A stretch of 64,000 nt of DNA from Virgibacillus sp. MSJ-26 (GCF_018918075.1 NZ_JAHLPW010000007.1:107733-171732), one strand, 5' to 3'; positions 55,545 to 63,885 are shown, numbered from the stretch's first letter. Notes: generated from the letters alone by a model not told the origin. A program made the numbers and translations.

Positions 55545-56000
55545 CTACTTGTATTGCATAGTCGCTGCTAACCATGCATGTCCTCTCATGTGTCCAGTTG
55601 CAATTGCTTGAGCAAATGAACGTGAAACATACTTACTAACTTCGGTTTCGGACTCTTTGGCTAATTCATTTACAATAAACCCAATTTTGCGTAAATCATA
55701 TGCTCTTATACTACCTTGTATTCGCTTTTCCAAAGTTTCTATTCCTAACTCTATACGTGAATCATTTTTTAAATGGTTATCGAGATAATCCAAAAATGGG
55801 GTCGCTACTTTTAAAGCCCATTGAGCAAGTATTTTTTGTGGTAATTTTTCAAGATTTTCTTCAATTTTATTCCTTAATTCTTTGTTGTCTATTATTTTAA
55901 TTTTTGGGTTGCTGTGTGTCAACTCTGTCTGTTCTTTCATTTTCTGTTCGTGTTTATTCCATGCGTAATCTTCTATATCCAATATTTCTACTCCTTTCAT
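55545..56000 (-). CDS. Hypothetical protein, possibly an Imm5-like immunity protein
   Basis: 151 residues, helical. The C-terminal block FAQAIATGHMRGHAWLAATM resembles the end of putative immunity (Imm5-like) proteins, in which an Ala-rich helix with His residues closes the domain; I hold this weakly. The ATG at 56000 lacks a ribosome site, whereas AAAGGAG precedes a TTG six codons later (55982), which may be the true start. The left IS end lies about a dozen bases upstream and may have removed the natural promoter. Confidence 0.55.
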   Translation of the reverse strand: MKGVEILDIEDYAWNKHEQKMKEQTELTHSNPKIKIIDNKELRNKIEENLEKLPQKILAQWALKVATPFLDYLDNHLKNDSRIELGIETLEKRIQGSIRAYDLRKIGFIVNELAKESETEVSKYVSRSFAQAIATGHMRGHAWLAATMQYK

Positions 56001-56012
56001 TTTTGTTGAAAA

Positions 56013-57194
56013 GACTCTTTACTTTCTCTATATTTCTGCACCGTAATTGAATGTGAAAGAATATTTATATTGTGAATTCAGATAATCTTGTCGTATCATA
56101 AGTTTCTGAATTCTGTATCAGATTTCCTTTAATAATCAAGTCATTCATTGTTACTTCATTTCTTTGGTGTTGGATACTTTCCAAAACCTGAAACCAAGCA
56201 AGGTAATTGTTTAAATACTTGGTTGCAACACCATTAAATCGTTGTATCCATCCTTTTAGTCTTCTATGATAATTATTCACGTTCTGGATGTGGTAAAGCC
56301 CCTTAGTACGAATTTTGCCATCGGACTTGAATTGGTAAATATCCATTTCCTTTTCAGCAGCATATGTTTTAAATGCACGCCAAGAATCTGTACATAGTAT
56401 ATTTTCATTTGAAAGCCTATGCCCGATGACTTTGTCTAATTGGTCTTTCGTTAATCTACCCATACCTAATATCTGCGAAAAAGTGGTCTTGTCACGGTCC
56501 CTTGCAACCAATACACATACTTGTTCATTGCTTATACCACGTTTCTTTGCAGAACCACCACGCTTGCGTGGCTTTCTACCTTTAATTTTTCTTTGTCCTT
56601 TTTCTGAGTACAAGAAATAGGTCTCGTCCATTTCAACGATACCTTCGAAATTAGGTATTTCCATTTGCTTTAACGATGATAATAGTTTGTGTCTCCAATA
56701 AAATAGAGTGACGTGGGTGATGTTACCTATTAAGTCAGCAGACTTCCGTAGAGAATAACCTTCAATCATACACTCAACAAATTTAATCCACTGGTTAAGG
56801 TGACGAGTTCGATAAAGAATTGTATTTGTGAGGTCAGTAATGTCTTTTTACAAGCCTTACAGCGATAGCGTTGTTTTTTAACCTCTTCGCCATCAACCAT
56901 TGTTGTATATTTACCGAATCGAACAATATGTTCTGATGCACAATCAGGACATTCATACCCATTCTTATTCTTACGTTCAGTTATTTCGTGAAGAACGGTT
57001 CCAGTCGAACTTGATGCAGTAAGAGCATCAATTAAGTATTCACATAATCTGTGCTTCTCTACGGGATTTAGTTTTTGAATGGCTATAAGGATTTCAGTCG
57101 CTCTCACAATCATCACCAACCCTATTGTAGTTAGTCTAACTATAGAATTCTTGTTCCTGTAAATCAATTATCAACAACTAACTTTAACAGAGCC
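56013..57194. mobile_element. IS1595-family insertion sequence, approximate ends
   Basis: Contains a zinc-ribbon plus DDE transposase. The right end reads inward GGCTCTGTTAAAGTTAGTTG; the best left match is GACTCTTTACTTTCTC at 56013, only partial, and I found no matching target duplication, so the boundaries are tentative. Length about 1.18 kb fits the family. Confidence 0.6.
56065..57167 (-). pseudogene. IS1595-family transposase, frameshifted
   Basis: The first part (57167 to about 56770) has a zinc ribbon: YECPDCASEHIVRFGKYTTM then RYRCKACKK. The second (56769-56065) has the DDE domain: GIVEMDETYFLYSEKG, TDSWRAFKTYA and HIQNVNNYHRRLKGWIQRFN. The protein-like reading changes frame at TGTAAAAAGACA, where a -1 shift gives KDITDLTNTILYRTRHLNQW and continues into the second part. 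It may be a mutation or, less likely, programmed slippage on the A5 run. Confidence 0.85.
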
Positions 57195-57284
57195 AATTTT
57201 TATTATCCTTTAAGAAATCATTTTTGCGTTCCCAAACTTCATTATAAACTTTAAAATAAACGTAAAGGAAAATGAAAGGTTATT

Positions 57285-58586
57285 CTAAACTCGCGGGAGC
57301 ATAACAGTAAATGTCGTCCAATTATTTTCTTTACTTGAAGCATGGATTTCTCCCCCTAATTCACTTGTGATTGATTTTGCAATAGATAACCCTAAACCAA
57401 AACTGTTCTGTTCAATATGGCGGGAACGATCACCTCGATAAAATCGGTTAAATATCTTCGATAAATCTTCCTCGGCTATTCCTTTGCCAGTGTTTCTGAC
57501 CCGAAAAACAATCATTTTTTTATCTTTTTCTAACGTGATATCTATCTTTCCTTTTTCATTTGTATATTTATGGGCATTATCAAGCAGGATCATCACTAAC
57601 TGTTTTATTTTATCGGAATTGCTATTCAACATTATTTCTGGCTCAATTGAATGGGTGATATGAATCTCTTTTTCTTTCATAGCAGCTTCCATGGTTAAAA
57701 CCATTTCTTCTACCATACTGCTTATATGTATCTCCTTCATTTCTAGTCGGGTGGTTGGCTGATCTAGTTGTGCCAACTCTAACAAATTCATTATCATTTT
57801 TGTCATTCGATCGGTCGCCATTTTCATATAACCAAGCCATTTCATCTGATGATTAATGGTTTCATCTCGGTTATCCATTAGGACATCGTAATTTGCCTGA
57901 ATAATCGAAAGTGGTGTTTTTAGCTCATGCGATGCATCGGCAATAAATTGTTTCTGATTTTCCCATGCTTTAGCAATAGGTTGTACTGCACTATTTGCAA
58001 AATACATACTAATAAAGAAAATAATCACTAGCAAAATGAATCCAACAACAAATAATGTAACCAACAGGCTCTGTAACGTTTGATCCATCTCTGTCACATC
58101 TAAAAAGGTCATTTGGTACAGGCGATCCGTGACCTCGAATTTCTCGCCATTATCTTGTATTACATTCACTGATAAAGGTGTAATCTCAAATTTCCACTGT
58201 TTATCGTTAAAGGTGATATTGCTTTTTTCCTTCATCTTCCATGCAGTTTCGGCAATTTTTATATATTTTTCCTCAGGTAACTCCATGGATGAATCAATTT
58301 CTACAACTTCTCCTTGATCATTAACTATTAAAACAAAAGAGGAAAATCCACTGGTTGAAAGTGCCTGACTAAGGGAAAAAGCTGCATCCTTTCCACCGTT
58401 GTTAAATAGATCATCTCCATAAACAGTCATTTCAGTTGCAGCACCTTCACTTAGTTTTTCTTCAATGTCCGAAGAAATATTATGATAAATAACCGAATAG
58501 ATGATTACAAAAGCTACTATAATGACCAAAGAGGTGATCGACATATTTAAGAAAAGGAATTTATTACGAAGCTCAGTAAACATCAT
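57285..58586 (-). CDS. Two-component sensor histidine kinase
   Basis: 433 residues. TM1 about 12-32, an extracellular sensor about 33-170, TM2 about 172-195, then HisKA with the phospho-His in FIADASHELKTPLSII (about 225) and HATPase with N-box LVMILLDNAHKYTNEKG, G1 VRNTGKGI and G2 FGLGLSIAKSI. The start overlaps the response regulator stop (ATGA), giving translational coupling. Its likely ligand or target is the secreted protein encoded first in the operon. Confidence 0.94.
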   Translation of the reverse strand: MMFTELRNKFLFLNMSITSLVIIVAFVIIYSVIYHNISSDIEEKLSEGAATEMTVYGDDLFNNGGKDAAFSLSQALSTSGFSSFVLIVNDQGEVVEIDSSMELPEEKYIKIAETAWKMKEKSNITFNDKQWKFEITPLSVNVIQDNGEKFEVTDRLYQMTFLDVTEMDQTLQSLLVTLFVVGFILLVIIFFISMYFANSAVQPIAKAWENQKQFIADASHELKTPLSIIQANYDVLMDNRDETINHQMKWLGYMKMATDRMTKMIMNLLELAQLDQPTTRLEMKEIHISSMVEEMVLTMEAAMKEKEIHITHSIEPEIMLNSNSDKIKQLVMILLDNAHKYTNEKGKIDITLEKDKKMIVFRVRNTGKGIAEEDLSKIFNRFYRGDRSRHIEQNSFGLGLSIAKSITSELGGEIHASSKENNWTTFTVMLPRV

Positions 58587-59272
58587 GATGATTCATCCTT
58601 TTCTGTTTGCAACAAATAACCTGCACCACGAATTGTTCGTATCGTAACAGAGGAACCTAATTTTGTTAACTTTTTTCGCAACAAAGAAATATGTATTTCC
58701 ACACGGCTTTCATCGGCATCGGTGTCAAATCCCCACACTTTTTCAATCATCATTTCTTTTGAGATAATCATATTTTTCCGTTTCATTAACAATTCTAGTA
58801 ATTGTGCTTCCTTTAGTGTGAGGGATACCTCCATTTTGTCATAACAGAGTGTAAGCGTATGCTGATTAAATTCAATATCTCCATAAATAAAAGTATTATT
58901 ATGGGCCAAATCAGTAAATCTCCGTCCCAATGCGCGTAATCGTGCTAGCAATTCCTCTGTTTCAAATGGTTTTGCTAAATAATCATCTGCTCCACTATCT
59001 AGTCCTGTTACCCTATCTTCGGTATCACCTCTTGCGGTTAGCAAAATGACTGGTGTATGGACCTCGTTTTGGCGTAGCCTTTTAAGTACACTGAAACCAT
59101 CCATTTCTGGAAGCATAATATCCAAAATAATGACATCATAAATGCCAGACAGTCCGTAATCTAAACCATCTGTCCCATTATCGACAAGATCAACTGTATA
59201 ATGATGTTTTTTTAGAATGTGAACGATGGCCTCTGCCATATACGTTTCATCTTCCACCATGAGAATTCTCAT
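58583..59272 (-). CDS. OmpR-family response regulator
   Basis: 229 residues. Receiver domain 1-115 with acidic pair VEDE, phospho-Asp in YDVIILDIMLPEMDG (about residue 51), Thr in VILLTARGD and Lys in DYLAKPFE. The winged-helix DNA-binding domain follows (about 130-225; LTLKEAQLLELLMKRKNMII, TIRGAGYLL). Partner of the kinase at 57285, with which it overlaps. It follows the secreted-protein gene by about 100 bases that contain a GC-rich hairpin (CGCCGC/GCGGCG, 59304-59338). Confidence 0.95.
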   Translation of the reverse strand: MRILMVEDETYMAEAIVHILKKHHYTVDLVDNGTDGLDYGLSGIYDVIILDIMLPEMDGFSVLKRLRQNEVHTPVILLTARGDTEDRVTGLDSGADDYLAKPFETEELLARLRALGRRFTDLAHNNTFIYGDIEFNQHTLTLCYDKMEVSLTLKEAQLLELLMKRKNMIISKEMMIEKVWGFDTDADESRVEIHISLLRKKLTKLGSSVTIRTIRGAGYLLQTEKDESS

Positions 59273-59375
59273 ATTGAATCATCCTTTTTTACTATTAATC
59301 ACCCGCCGCAAGACATCTGCCTATACTTTTTCGCGGCGAGTGTTTATGTTTTGTGACTCGCATGATTGTTACATG

Positions 59376-59831
59376 TTAGTCTTTTTGAGCAGGATCAGTG
59401 ATCCAAGTATCTCCTCCATCAGTAGAATACTTAAGGACACCATCTACTATTTTCGTTTCAATGCTGCCAGTATTTTGTTCCGGGTTAGACTTAGTCACAA
59501 TCCATGTCTCTCCGCCATCTAATGAATAGCGAATTTCACCTTCCTCTAAAGGTGCCATTTCATCATTTCCAGAAACATCAAAAAGGTCGCCATCCGTAAT
59601 AACTTGTTGATTCCCCTCCTCAATGACAGTCAGACCTTCTGGAATTTCTTCGCTCCATGTTTGTCCGTCATCTACAGAGAATCCAACCACACCATCTTCC
59701 TCTTCTATCGATATGGAACGATTCGATTCTGCTGCTAGAACGGTGCTTACACTGAGAATTCCAATCATTAATCCAACTCCTAAAAACACTCCAAACTTCT
59801 TTTTTGATAAATGTACAAAATTTGCATTCAT
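59376..59831 (-). CDS. Secreted protein with BNR-like repeats
   Basis: 151 residues. Signal peptide KKKFGVFLGVGLMIGILSVS with an A-A-E cleavage region near residue 34. The mature part holds three copies of a short motif, FSVDDGQTWSEE, YSLDGGETWIV and YSTDGGDTWIT, the S-x-D-G-G-x-T-W pattern of BNR/Asp-box repeats. Very acidic. GGAGGT precedes the ATG by 9 bases. It heads the operon with a response regulator and kinase, so it may be the sensor's extracytoplasmic partner; that is inference. Confidence 0.85.
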   Translation of the reverse strand: MNANFVHLSKKKFGVFLGVGLMIGILSVSTVLAAESNRSISIEEEDGVVGFSVDDGQTWSEEIPEGLTVIEEGNQQVITDGDLFDVSGNDEMAPLEEGEIRYSLDGGETWIVTKSNPEQNTGSIETKIVDGVLKYSTDGGDTWITDPAQKD

Positions 59832-60169
59832 GTTTTCATACCTCCTATATTTCTAATGAGCAGATGCCTTATATTAATTATTATAGGAGGGATACCTTTA
59901 GTGAACCTTTAATAAATTATAAAAGTAGTCTTACATTTTCATGATCTTTACATCATTACTTCGTATCGGAGTTTTCCCTATTATTACAACACATTTTGAT
60001 TAAAAGAAAAAGTTAGTTCACACTACACAATTTAACATACTTAAACTTGATCATCCGATTACCCATTTTTTAAAGTACGCCATGGTCAAAAACAGTGATG
60101 GAAACAAATCAGTTTGCATGAATCATTAAGTAATGCTATTTGGGTTGGGTTAGTTCATATATTGATTAA
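59832..60169. other. Intergenic region, no gene seen
   Basis: AT-rich with stops in all frames. It should hold the promoter of the secreted-protein/two-component operon near 59870-59930. Confidence 0.5.
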
Positions 60170-60310
60170 TTAGTCAATCTGATTCTCGTCTGAGCTGTAT
60201 CGCCAAAAGATGATTCGAACCCTATATTATTCTCTACTTTAATTTCATCCCCATTTCTAAAGAAACTGGATTTATCAATTCTGAAAGCAAACTTGTTTAG
60301 GCTAGAATGA
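60170..60310 (-). pseudogene. C-terminal remnant of an unknown protein
   Basis: The minus-strand reading FAFRIDKSSFFRNGDEIKVE then NNIGFESSFGDTAQTRIRLT ends at TAA 60170. It looks like real coding sequence but has no start. The parent protein is not recognised. Confidence 0.35.
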
Positions 60311-60693
60311 CATTTAAGTTATTCGGGTCTTTATTCATTTTTTCAAAGAAAACGTTTCATTCCTTTTGACAAAATATATAGTCCCACTTGGAATAATAGT
60401 AGAAAATAACAAAATATCGTAGCTACCTGAATCTATATAATTAAAAACTTTTATTAACTTTTTTATAAATCATGCAACAAATCGACCTTTTGTGTAGGGA
60501 CTAAGTATAAGGAGAGATGAAAAGCCTTTTTCTTCTGATGTCCATCCCAATTCATCTGCTTGCTTACGTACAGCACTTTTTTGCAATTCAAGAAATTAAG
60601 GATGTCATTTGGCATTTCATAAAAAAATTTGTTGAAGGTTATGAAAGGGAAATCCATCACCCAACTTTGCAGTTGCGAAGGGAGAGGAGATAC

Positions 60694-61058
60694 ATGATAG
60701 AACCAGATCGAACTAATTCGCCAATTCGTTGTACCTTTAAAGCTTTTTGTAAACGAGTTTTGAAAAGTGAAGCAATCAACATTTAAAACAAAAGGCAATA
60801 ACAAGCAAAGAAGAAGAAATTGAAAGCTTTCAAGTGACTGGAAATAAAATCACTCCGAAATTACTTGCTGAAGCGATGTGTACCCTGCCAAGGAAAAACG
60901 TAATACTGTCTTATTATACTATTTTTTCAACTATCTGATGTGAAAATTGGTCAATTACACCATATTTCACGCACCACAGTACAGTATTAGACGGACACAG
61001 ATCTTTTGAACGGTAAAAACGATTTTTGGAGGAGCATTCGGATGAATATGATGGTTAA
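60694..61058 (+). pseudogene. Degenerate Tn916-type sigma factor gene
   Basis: GGGAGAGGAG precedes ATG 60694. Piecing the frames together gives CTFKAFCKRVLKSEAINI, then FQVTGNKITPKLLAEAMCTL, LPRKNVILSYY, FQLSDVKIGQLHHISRTTVQ and KRFLEEHSDEYDG before a TAA at 61056. This is the order of the small sigma-70-like regulators found beside integrase genes in Tn916-like elements. At least three frameshifts or stops are present, so it is dead. It supports an ancestry of the island from an integrative conjugative element. Confidence 0.7.
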
Positions 61059-61643
61059 TTCCAATACAGAAAATAACGAACGTCGTTTATTGCCAGATTC
61101 AAATATTTTAGCTACAGATACGGGTGAAACTAAAACAAGGAAATACTTACTGGGGCATCTGTATAGGTACGCATAGCCATTTACGGTAGACGCTTATACA
61201 TCTGTATTAGATTTCAAGATTTGATAAAGTAATAACTAAGTTTTCTCCTTCATTAATCATATATTTGTTCTTTGACAAAGAAAACACGGAAGATAGATCC
61301 GTGAATTATAAACAAAAAATCAGATATGTTCTACTGATGACGAGCTACTTGATTCGTATGCACCATGACTTTCGTTAGAAACGAGCGATCATATATGAGT
61401 CTAATACAATCATGGTGGATTGCTGGCGATAACTCATCAGTATGGATAATGATACTACCCTACCGTCATGGTTCGAGCGTTCAAAGCGTCGCAGGCTATG
61501 AGTAGGGCTGGAAGAAATACTTGCAGGGGTGAAATTCTCGTGGAGCTGTACCAACAGCCGTCTGATTTTAAATAATCAATTTATCTACGTAAAAAATACC
61601 TTTATATCTGAATGCAAAAATAAACAAAGAAAGGTGAAATGTA
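61059..61643. other. Region without a confident gene
   Basis: A fragment ERRLLPDSNILATDTGE near 61078-61130 may be a relic of the small helix-turn-helix gene that follows the sigma gene in Tn916-like elements. The rest has stops in all frames. The promoter of the DUF771 gene must lie at its right end. Confidence 0.35.
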
Positions 61644-61934
61644 ATGGTTGATACATCTTTTGTAAAAATACAAATTGATGATGATGCTTTAGAACAACAG
61701 ATTCTTAAACAGATTGATGAAAAAATGAAGGAATTAGGAATGGATAAATTATTTTATAGCCTTGATGACTTAATGCAAATCACTTCATTTTCAAAAGGTC
61801 ATATCATGAACACTTTTTTTGATGATTTTCGATTTAAACAAATCAGACGAAAAGTAGGCAGAAAATGGGTGTTTCCAGTCGCAGAGACAAACAAATTTTT
61901 AAAAAAGTGGGTTACAGAGCAACCCAATAAATAA
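61644..61934 (+). CDS. DUF771-family protein, probable excisionase-like partner of the integrase
   Basis: 96 residues. The family is common in Gram-positive phages and integrative elements just upstream of integrase genes. The core LDDLMQITSFSKGHIMNTFF reads like a helix-turn-helix, and RRKVGRKWVFPVAETNKFLK like a wing, as in excisionases. AAAGGTG precedes ATG 61644. It is 85 bases upstream of the integrase on the same strand. Confidence 0.85.
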   Translation: MVDTSFVKIQIDDDALEQQILKQIDEKMKELGMDKLFYSLDDLMQITSFSKGHIMNTFFDDFRFKQIRRKVGRKWVFPVAETNKFLKKWVTEQPNK

Positions 61935-62019
61935 AAATTTGCATCTGGGAGAACAGTTCGCTATTTTAATAGTATGTATGTAACTGTTCTTCTTTAATTT
62001 GAAAGGATTGAAGGAGAAC

Positions 62020-63087
62020 ATGGCAGTAGAAAAAATCAAGGAAAAAGGAATTGTTGTCGCATATCGCTCTAATGTGCACTATAAAGGTAAACGATATATC
62101 GGAAAACGTAGGCAATTAAAGGAGGAGGCCGAACTAGATGAACTAGAACAAAAAAGAGATTTACTTACAGGTAATTATTTGGAAGAATCCAGAAAAACTT
62201 TAGAGGATGGATTCAATGATTACATGACGCTCGTTGCTCCAAAACAATTGAGTCCGAGTTCTTATCGAACTGCTAATTCCTATTATAAAACACATATTAA
62301 ACCAGCTTTTGGATTCCGGGAAATGACGAGTATCAAATCCATTGAGATTCAAAAGTTTCTTGTACAAAAAGAAAATGAATTAGCTAATTCATCTATTATA
62401 AAGTTATATACACTCATGAATCAAATATACAAGGCAATGATTCAATGGAATGAAATAAAAGATAATCCATTAGATGGCGTAAAGAAACCGCCACCTAATT
62501 ATAAAGAAAAAAGCACCTGGTCAAAAGAAGAGTGCCATAAATTTTTGTCAGTTGCAAAGGAATATCAAAGTTACCCAGCGTTTTGGCTTGCTTTACAGTT
62601 TGGTTTGCGATTCTCTGAAGTTATTGGCTTACAATGGGAAGATATCGATTTTAAGAATAAAATCCTACACGTTAACCAAGCATATCATGAACGTGAAAAA
62701 AAGCTAGGTCGTTTAAAAACCAAAACATCAAGACGGTCTATTCCTATATCAGATAAACAGCTAATTTTTTTAGAAAAACACAAAGAGAAGCAAACACCTA
62801 GAAGTAAGTTGGTTGCTTCAAATTCAAATGGCAGTTTCTTAATAAAAGGGAATGTAAGGCATGCGATGAGACGTATTTGTAAACGTGCGGAAGTAAAGTT
62901 AATCACCTTCCATGAATTAAGGCATACCCATGCAACCCTAATGCTTGAGTTAAACGAACACGTTAAAATTGTTCAGCAAAGATTAGGACATGCTAAAGCT
63001 GAAACAACAATTAATATTTATTCGCATGTTCGTCCGCAAGTTCATCAAGATTCTGCACAACGTTTTTCGGATTTTTTCGAGGTATAA
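62020..63087 (+). CDS. int: Tyrosine-recombinase integrase of the element
   Basis: 355 residues. An arm-binding N-terminus (VHYKGKRYIGKRRQLKEEA), a SAM-like core-binding domain (about 65-150), and the catalytic domain with Arg in LQFGLRFSEVIGLQWED, the HELRHTHATLML box, RLGHAKAETT and the nucleophile Tyr in NIYSHV. ATG 62020 follows AAGGAG closely; an in-frame TTG at 61999 is the alternative. It ends 3 bases from the element-borne tRNA-Thr and 186 bases from the right att core, typical for integrases targeting tRNA genes. Confidence 0.95.
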   Translation: MAVEKIKEKGIVVAYRSNVHYKGKRYIGKRRQLKEEAELDELEQKRDLLTGNYLEESRKTLEDGFNDYMTLVAPKQLSPSSYRTANSYYKTHIKPAFGFREMTSIKSIEIQKFLVQKENELANSSIIKLYTLMNQIYKAMIQWNEIKDNPLDGVKKPPPNYKEKSTWSKEECHKFLSVAKEYQSYPAFWLALQFGLRFSEVIGLQWEDIDFKNKILHVNQAYHEREKKLGRLKTKTSRRSIPISDKQLIFLEKHKEKQTPRSKLVASNSNGSFLIKGNVRHAMRRICKRAEVKLITFHELRHTHATLMLELNEHVKIVQQRLGHAKAETTINIYSHVRPQVHQDSAQRFSDFFEV

Positions 63088-63089
63088 TA

Positions 63090-63160
63090 AGCCAGTAGCG
63101 AGAATCGAACTCGCATCACCAGCTTACCATGCTGGTGTTTTACCATTAAACTATACCGGC
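63090..63160 (-). tRNA. tRNA-Thr (anticodon GGT) carried by the element
   Basis: 71 bases: acceptor GCCGGTA/TACTGGC, D-arm GTTTAATGGTAAAAC, anticodon arm CCAGC-ATGGTAA-GCTGG with GGT, T-arm GCGAGTTCGATTCTCGC, discriminator T, no encoded CCA. All stems pair. Its sequence differs throughout from the host tRNA-Thr(GGT), yet the anticodon loop is identical. It lies 113 bases inside the element on the strand of the host rRNA operon, so it can be transcribed from that operon. Confidence 0.92.
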
Positions 63161-63169
63161 AAATAAAAA

Positions 63170-63190
63170 GTCGTCACTGTTTCGTCACTG
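63170..63190 (+). repeat. Probable integrase arm-type repeat, right copy
   Basis: Exact copy of 42042-42062, same orientation, 83 bases inside the right att core. Contains CGTCACTG twice. Confidence 0.75.
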
Positions 63191-63272
63191 GAAACAGGAA
63201 ATATAAAATGAACAGTAGCCTAAAACGTTGATATGACAAGGTTTATATGTTGAAATATTTAGATGGTATTTG

Positions 63273-63283
63273 CCTTACCATGG
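63273..63283. repeat. att core, right end
   Basis: CCTTACCATGG, direct repeat of the left core at 41932-41942; it marks the junction with the 5' half of the host tRNA-Thr. Confidence 0.85.
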
Positions 63284-63312
63284 AAGCGCTCTACCTGCTG
63301 AGCTATGGAAGC
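63273..63312 (-). tRNA. 5' part of the split host tRNA-Thr(GGT)
   Basis: Minus strand: acceptor GCTTCCA, D-arm TAGCTCAGCAGGTAGAGC, and anticodon stem/loop up to the core. Beyond the core the sequence (CAAATACCATC) no longer continues the tRNA. It completes with 41899-41942. It lies 7 bases after tRNA-Asn in the rRNA operon. Confidence 0.9.
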
Positions 63313-63319
63313 ATAAAAA

Positions 63320-63394
63320 TGGCTCCACAGGTAGGGTTCGAACCTACGACCGATCGGTTAACAGCCGATTGCTCTACCACTGAGCTACTGTGGA
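63320..63394 (-). tRNA. tRNA-Asn (anticodon GTT)
   Basis: 75 bases with encoded CCA: acceptor TCCACAG/CTGTGGA, discriminator G, D-arm GTAGCTCAGTGGTAGAGC, anticodon loop CTGTTAA with GTT, T-arm GTAGGTTCGAACCCTAC. Follows 5S rRNA in the operon. Confidence 0.95.
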
Positions 63395-63519
63395 ATAATA
63401 AAGAGTATTTTTATACTTGTGTGAATCTTCTTATAAGTGACGCCTGCATCTTCTAGCTTATTCAGAGATGTTTAGTGCTTCGGCGTTACTCGTAGCTTAA
63501 TCGTCGGAGATTTTGCACG

Positions 63520-63545
63520 TTGCTCTACCACTGAACTACTGTGGA
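63520..63545 (-). pseudogene. tRNA-Asn 5' fragment
   Basis: TCCACAGTAGTTCAGTGGTA and on to GAGCAA, one base different from the 5' end of tRNA-Asn at 63394. It lacks the anticodon and 3' half. A partial duplication between 5S and tRNA-Asn, with a second CTGTGGA immediately beside it. Confidence 0.75.
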
Positions 63546-63642
63546 CTGTGGAATCATGTAAATGAAGATTAATTATATTACTTCATTCACTATTGTATGT
63601 ATTATACCATAACTTTATTCAAAAATCATATGAAAAAAGTAA

Positions 63643-63758
63643 GCCTGGCGGCGTCCTACTCTCGCAGAGACAAAGTCTCAACTACCATCAGCGCTGAAGA
63701 GCTTAACTTCTGTGTTCGGTATGGGAACAGGTGTGACCTCTTCGCTATTGCTACCAGA
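63643..63758 (-). rRNA. rrf: 5S ribosomal RNA
   Basis: 116 bases. Starts TCTGGTAGCAATAGCGAAGA and contains CCGAACACAGAAGTTAAGCT, ending in GACGCCGCCAGGC. Length and sequence are as in Bacillus. Confidence 0.96.
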
Positions 63759-63885
63759 CCTACATTCTGTAGGTCGTTCTCTATTGTTCATTTTAAATGA
63801 ACCCTATGAACTTCCTTAACTAGGTATAATATTTATACCTTAAAAACTAAATAAGAGTATATGTCTACACATCTGCGATAAAAAA

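Larger units (their letters stand above)
41932..63283. mobile_element. 21.3-kb integrated element inserted in the anticodon loop of tRNA-Thr(GGT)
   Basis: Bounded by direct copies of CCTTACCATGG at 41932-41942 and 63273-63283. The outer flanks are the two halves of one tRNA-Thr gene. At the right end are the integrase (62020-63087), a DUF771 small protein and a complete, different tRNA-Thr(GGT). Paired 21-bp repeats lie near both ends. The interior holds degenerate Tn916-type sigma gene, truncated genes and an IS, with no conjugation genes, so it is probably a decayed integrative element or island. Confidence 0.88.

Noticed and set aside
56065..57167. Programmed -1 frameshift in the IS1595 transposase
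   Set aside because: Not claimed: the A5 run is shorter than the classic A-AAA-AAG site and I cannot exclude a simple indel. Recorded as a frameshifted gene.
60517..60786. 89-residue plus-strand frame and its antisense partner at 60463-60804
   Set aside because: Only the end, from ATG 60694 with its ribosome site, matches the sigma-factor remnant; the earlier part has no ribosome site or recognisable content.
62685..62906. 73-residue minus-strand frame within the integrase gene
   Set aside because: Fully antisense to a well-supported integrase and without a ribosome site.
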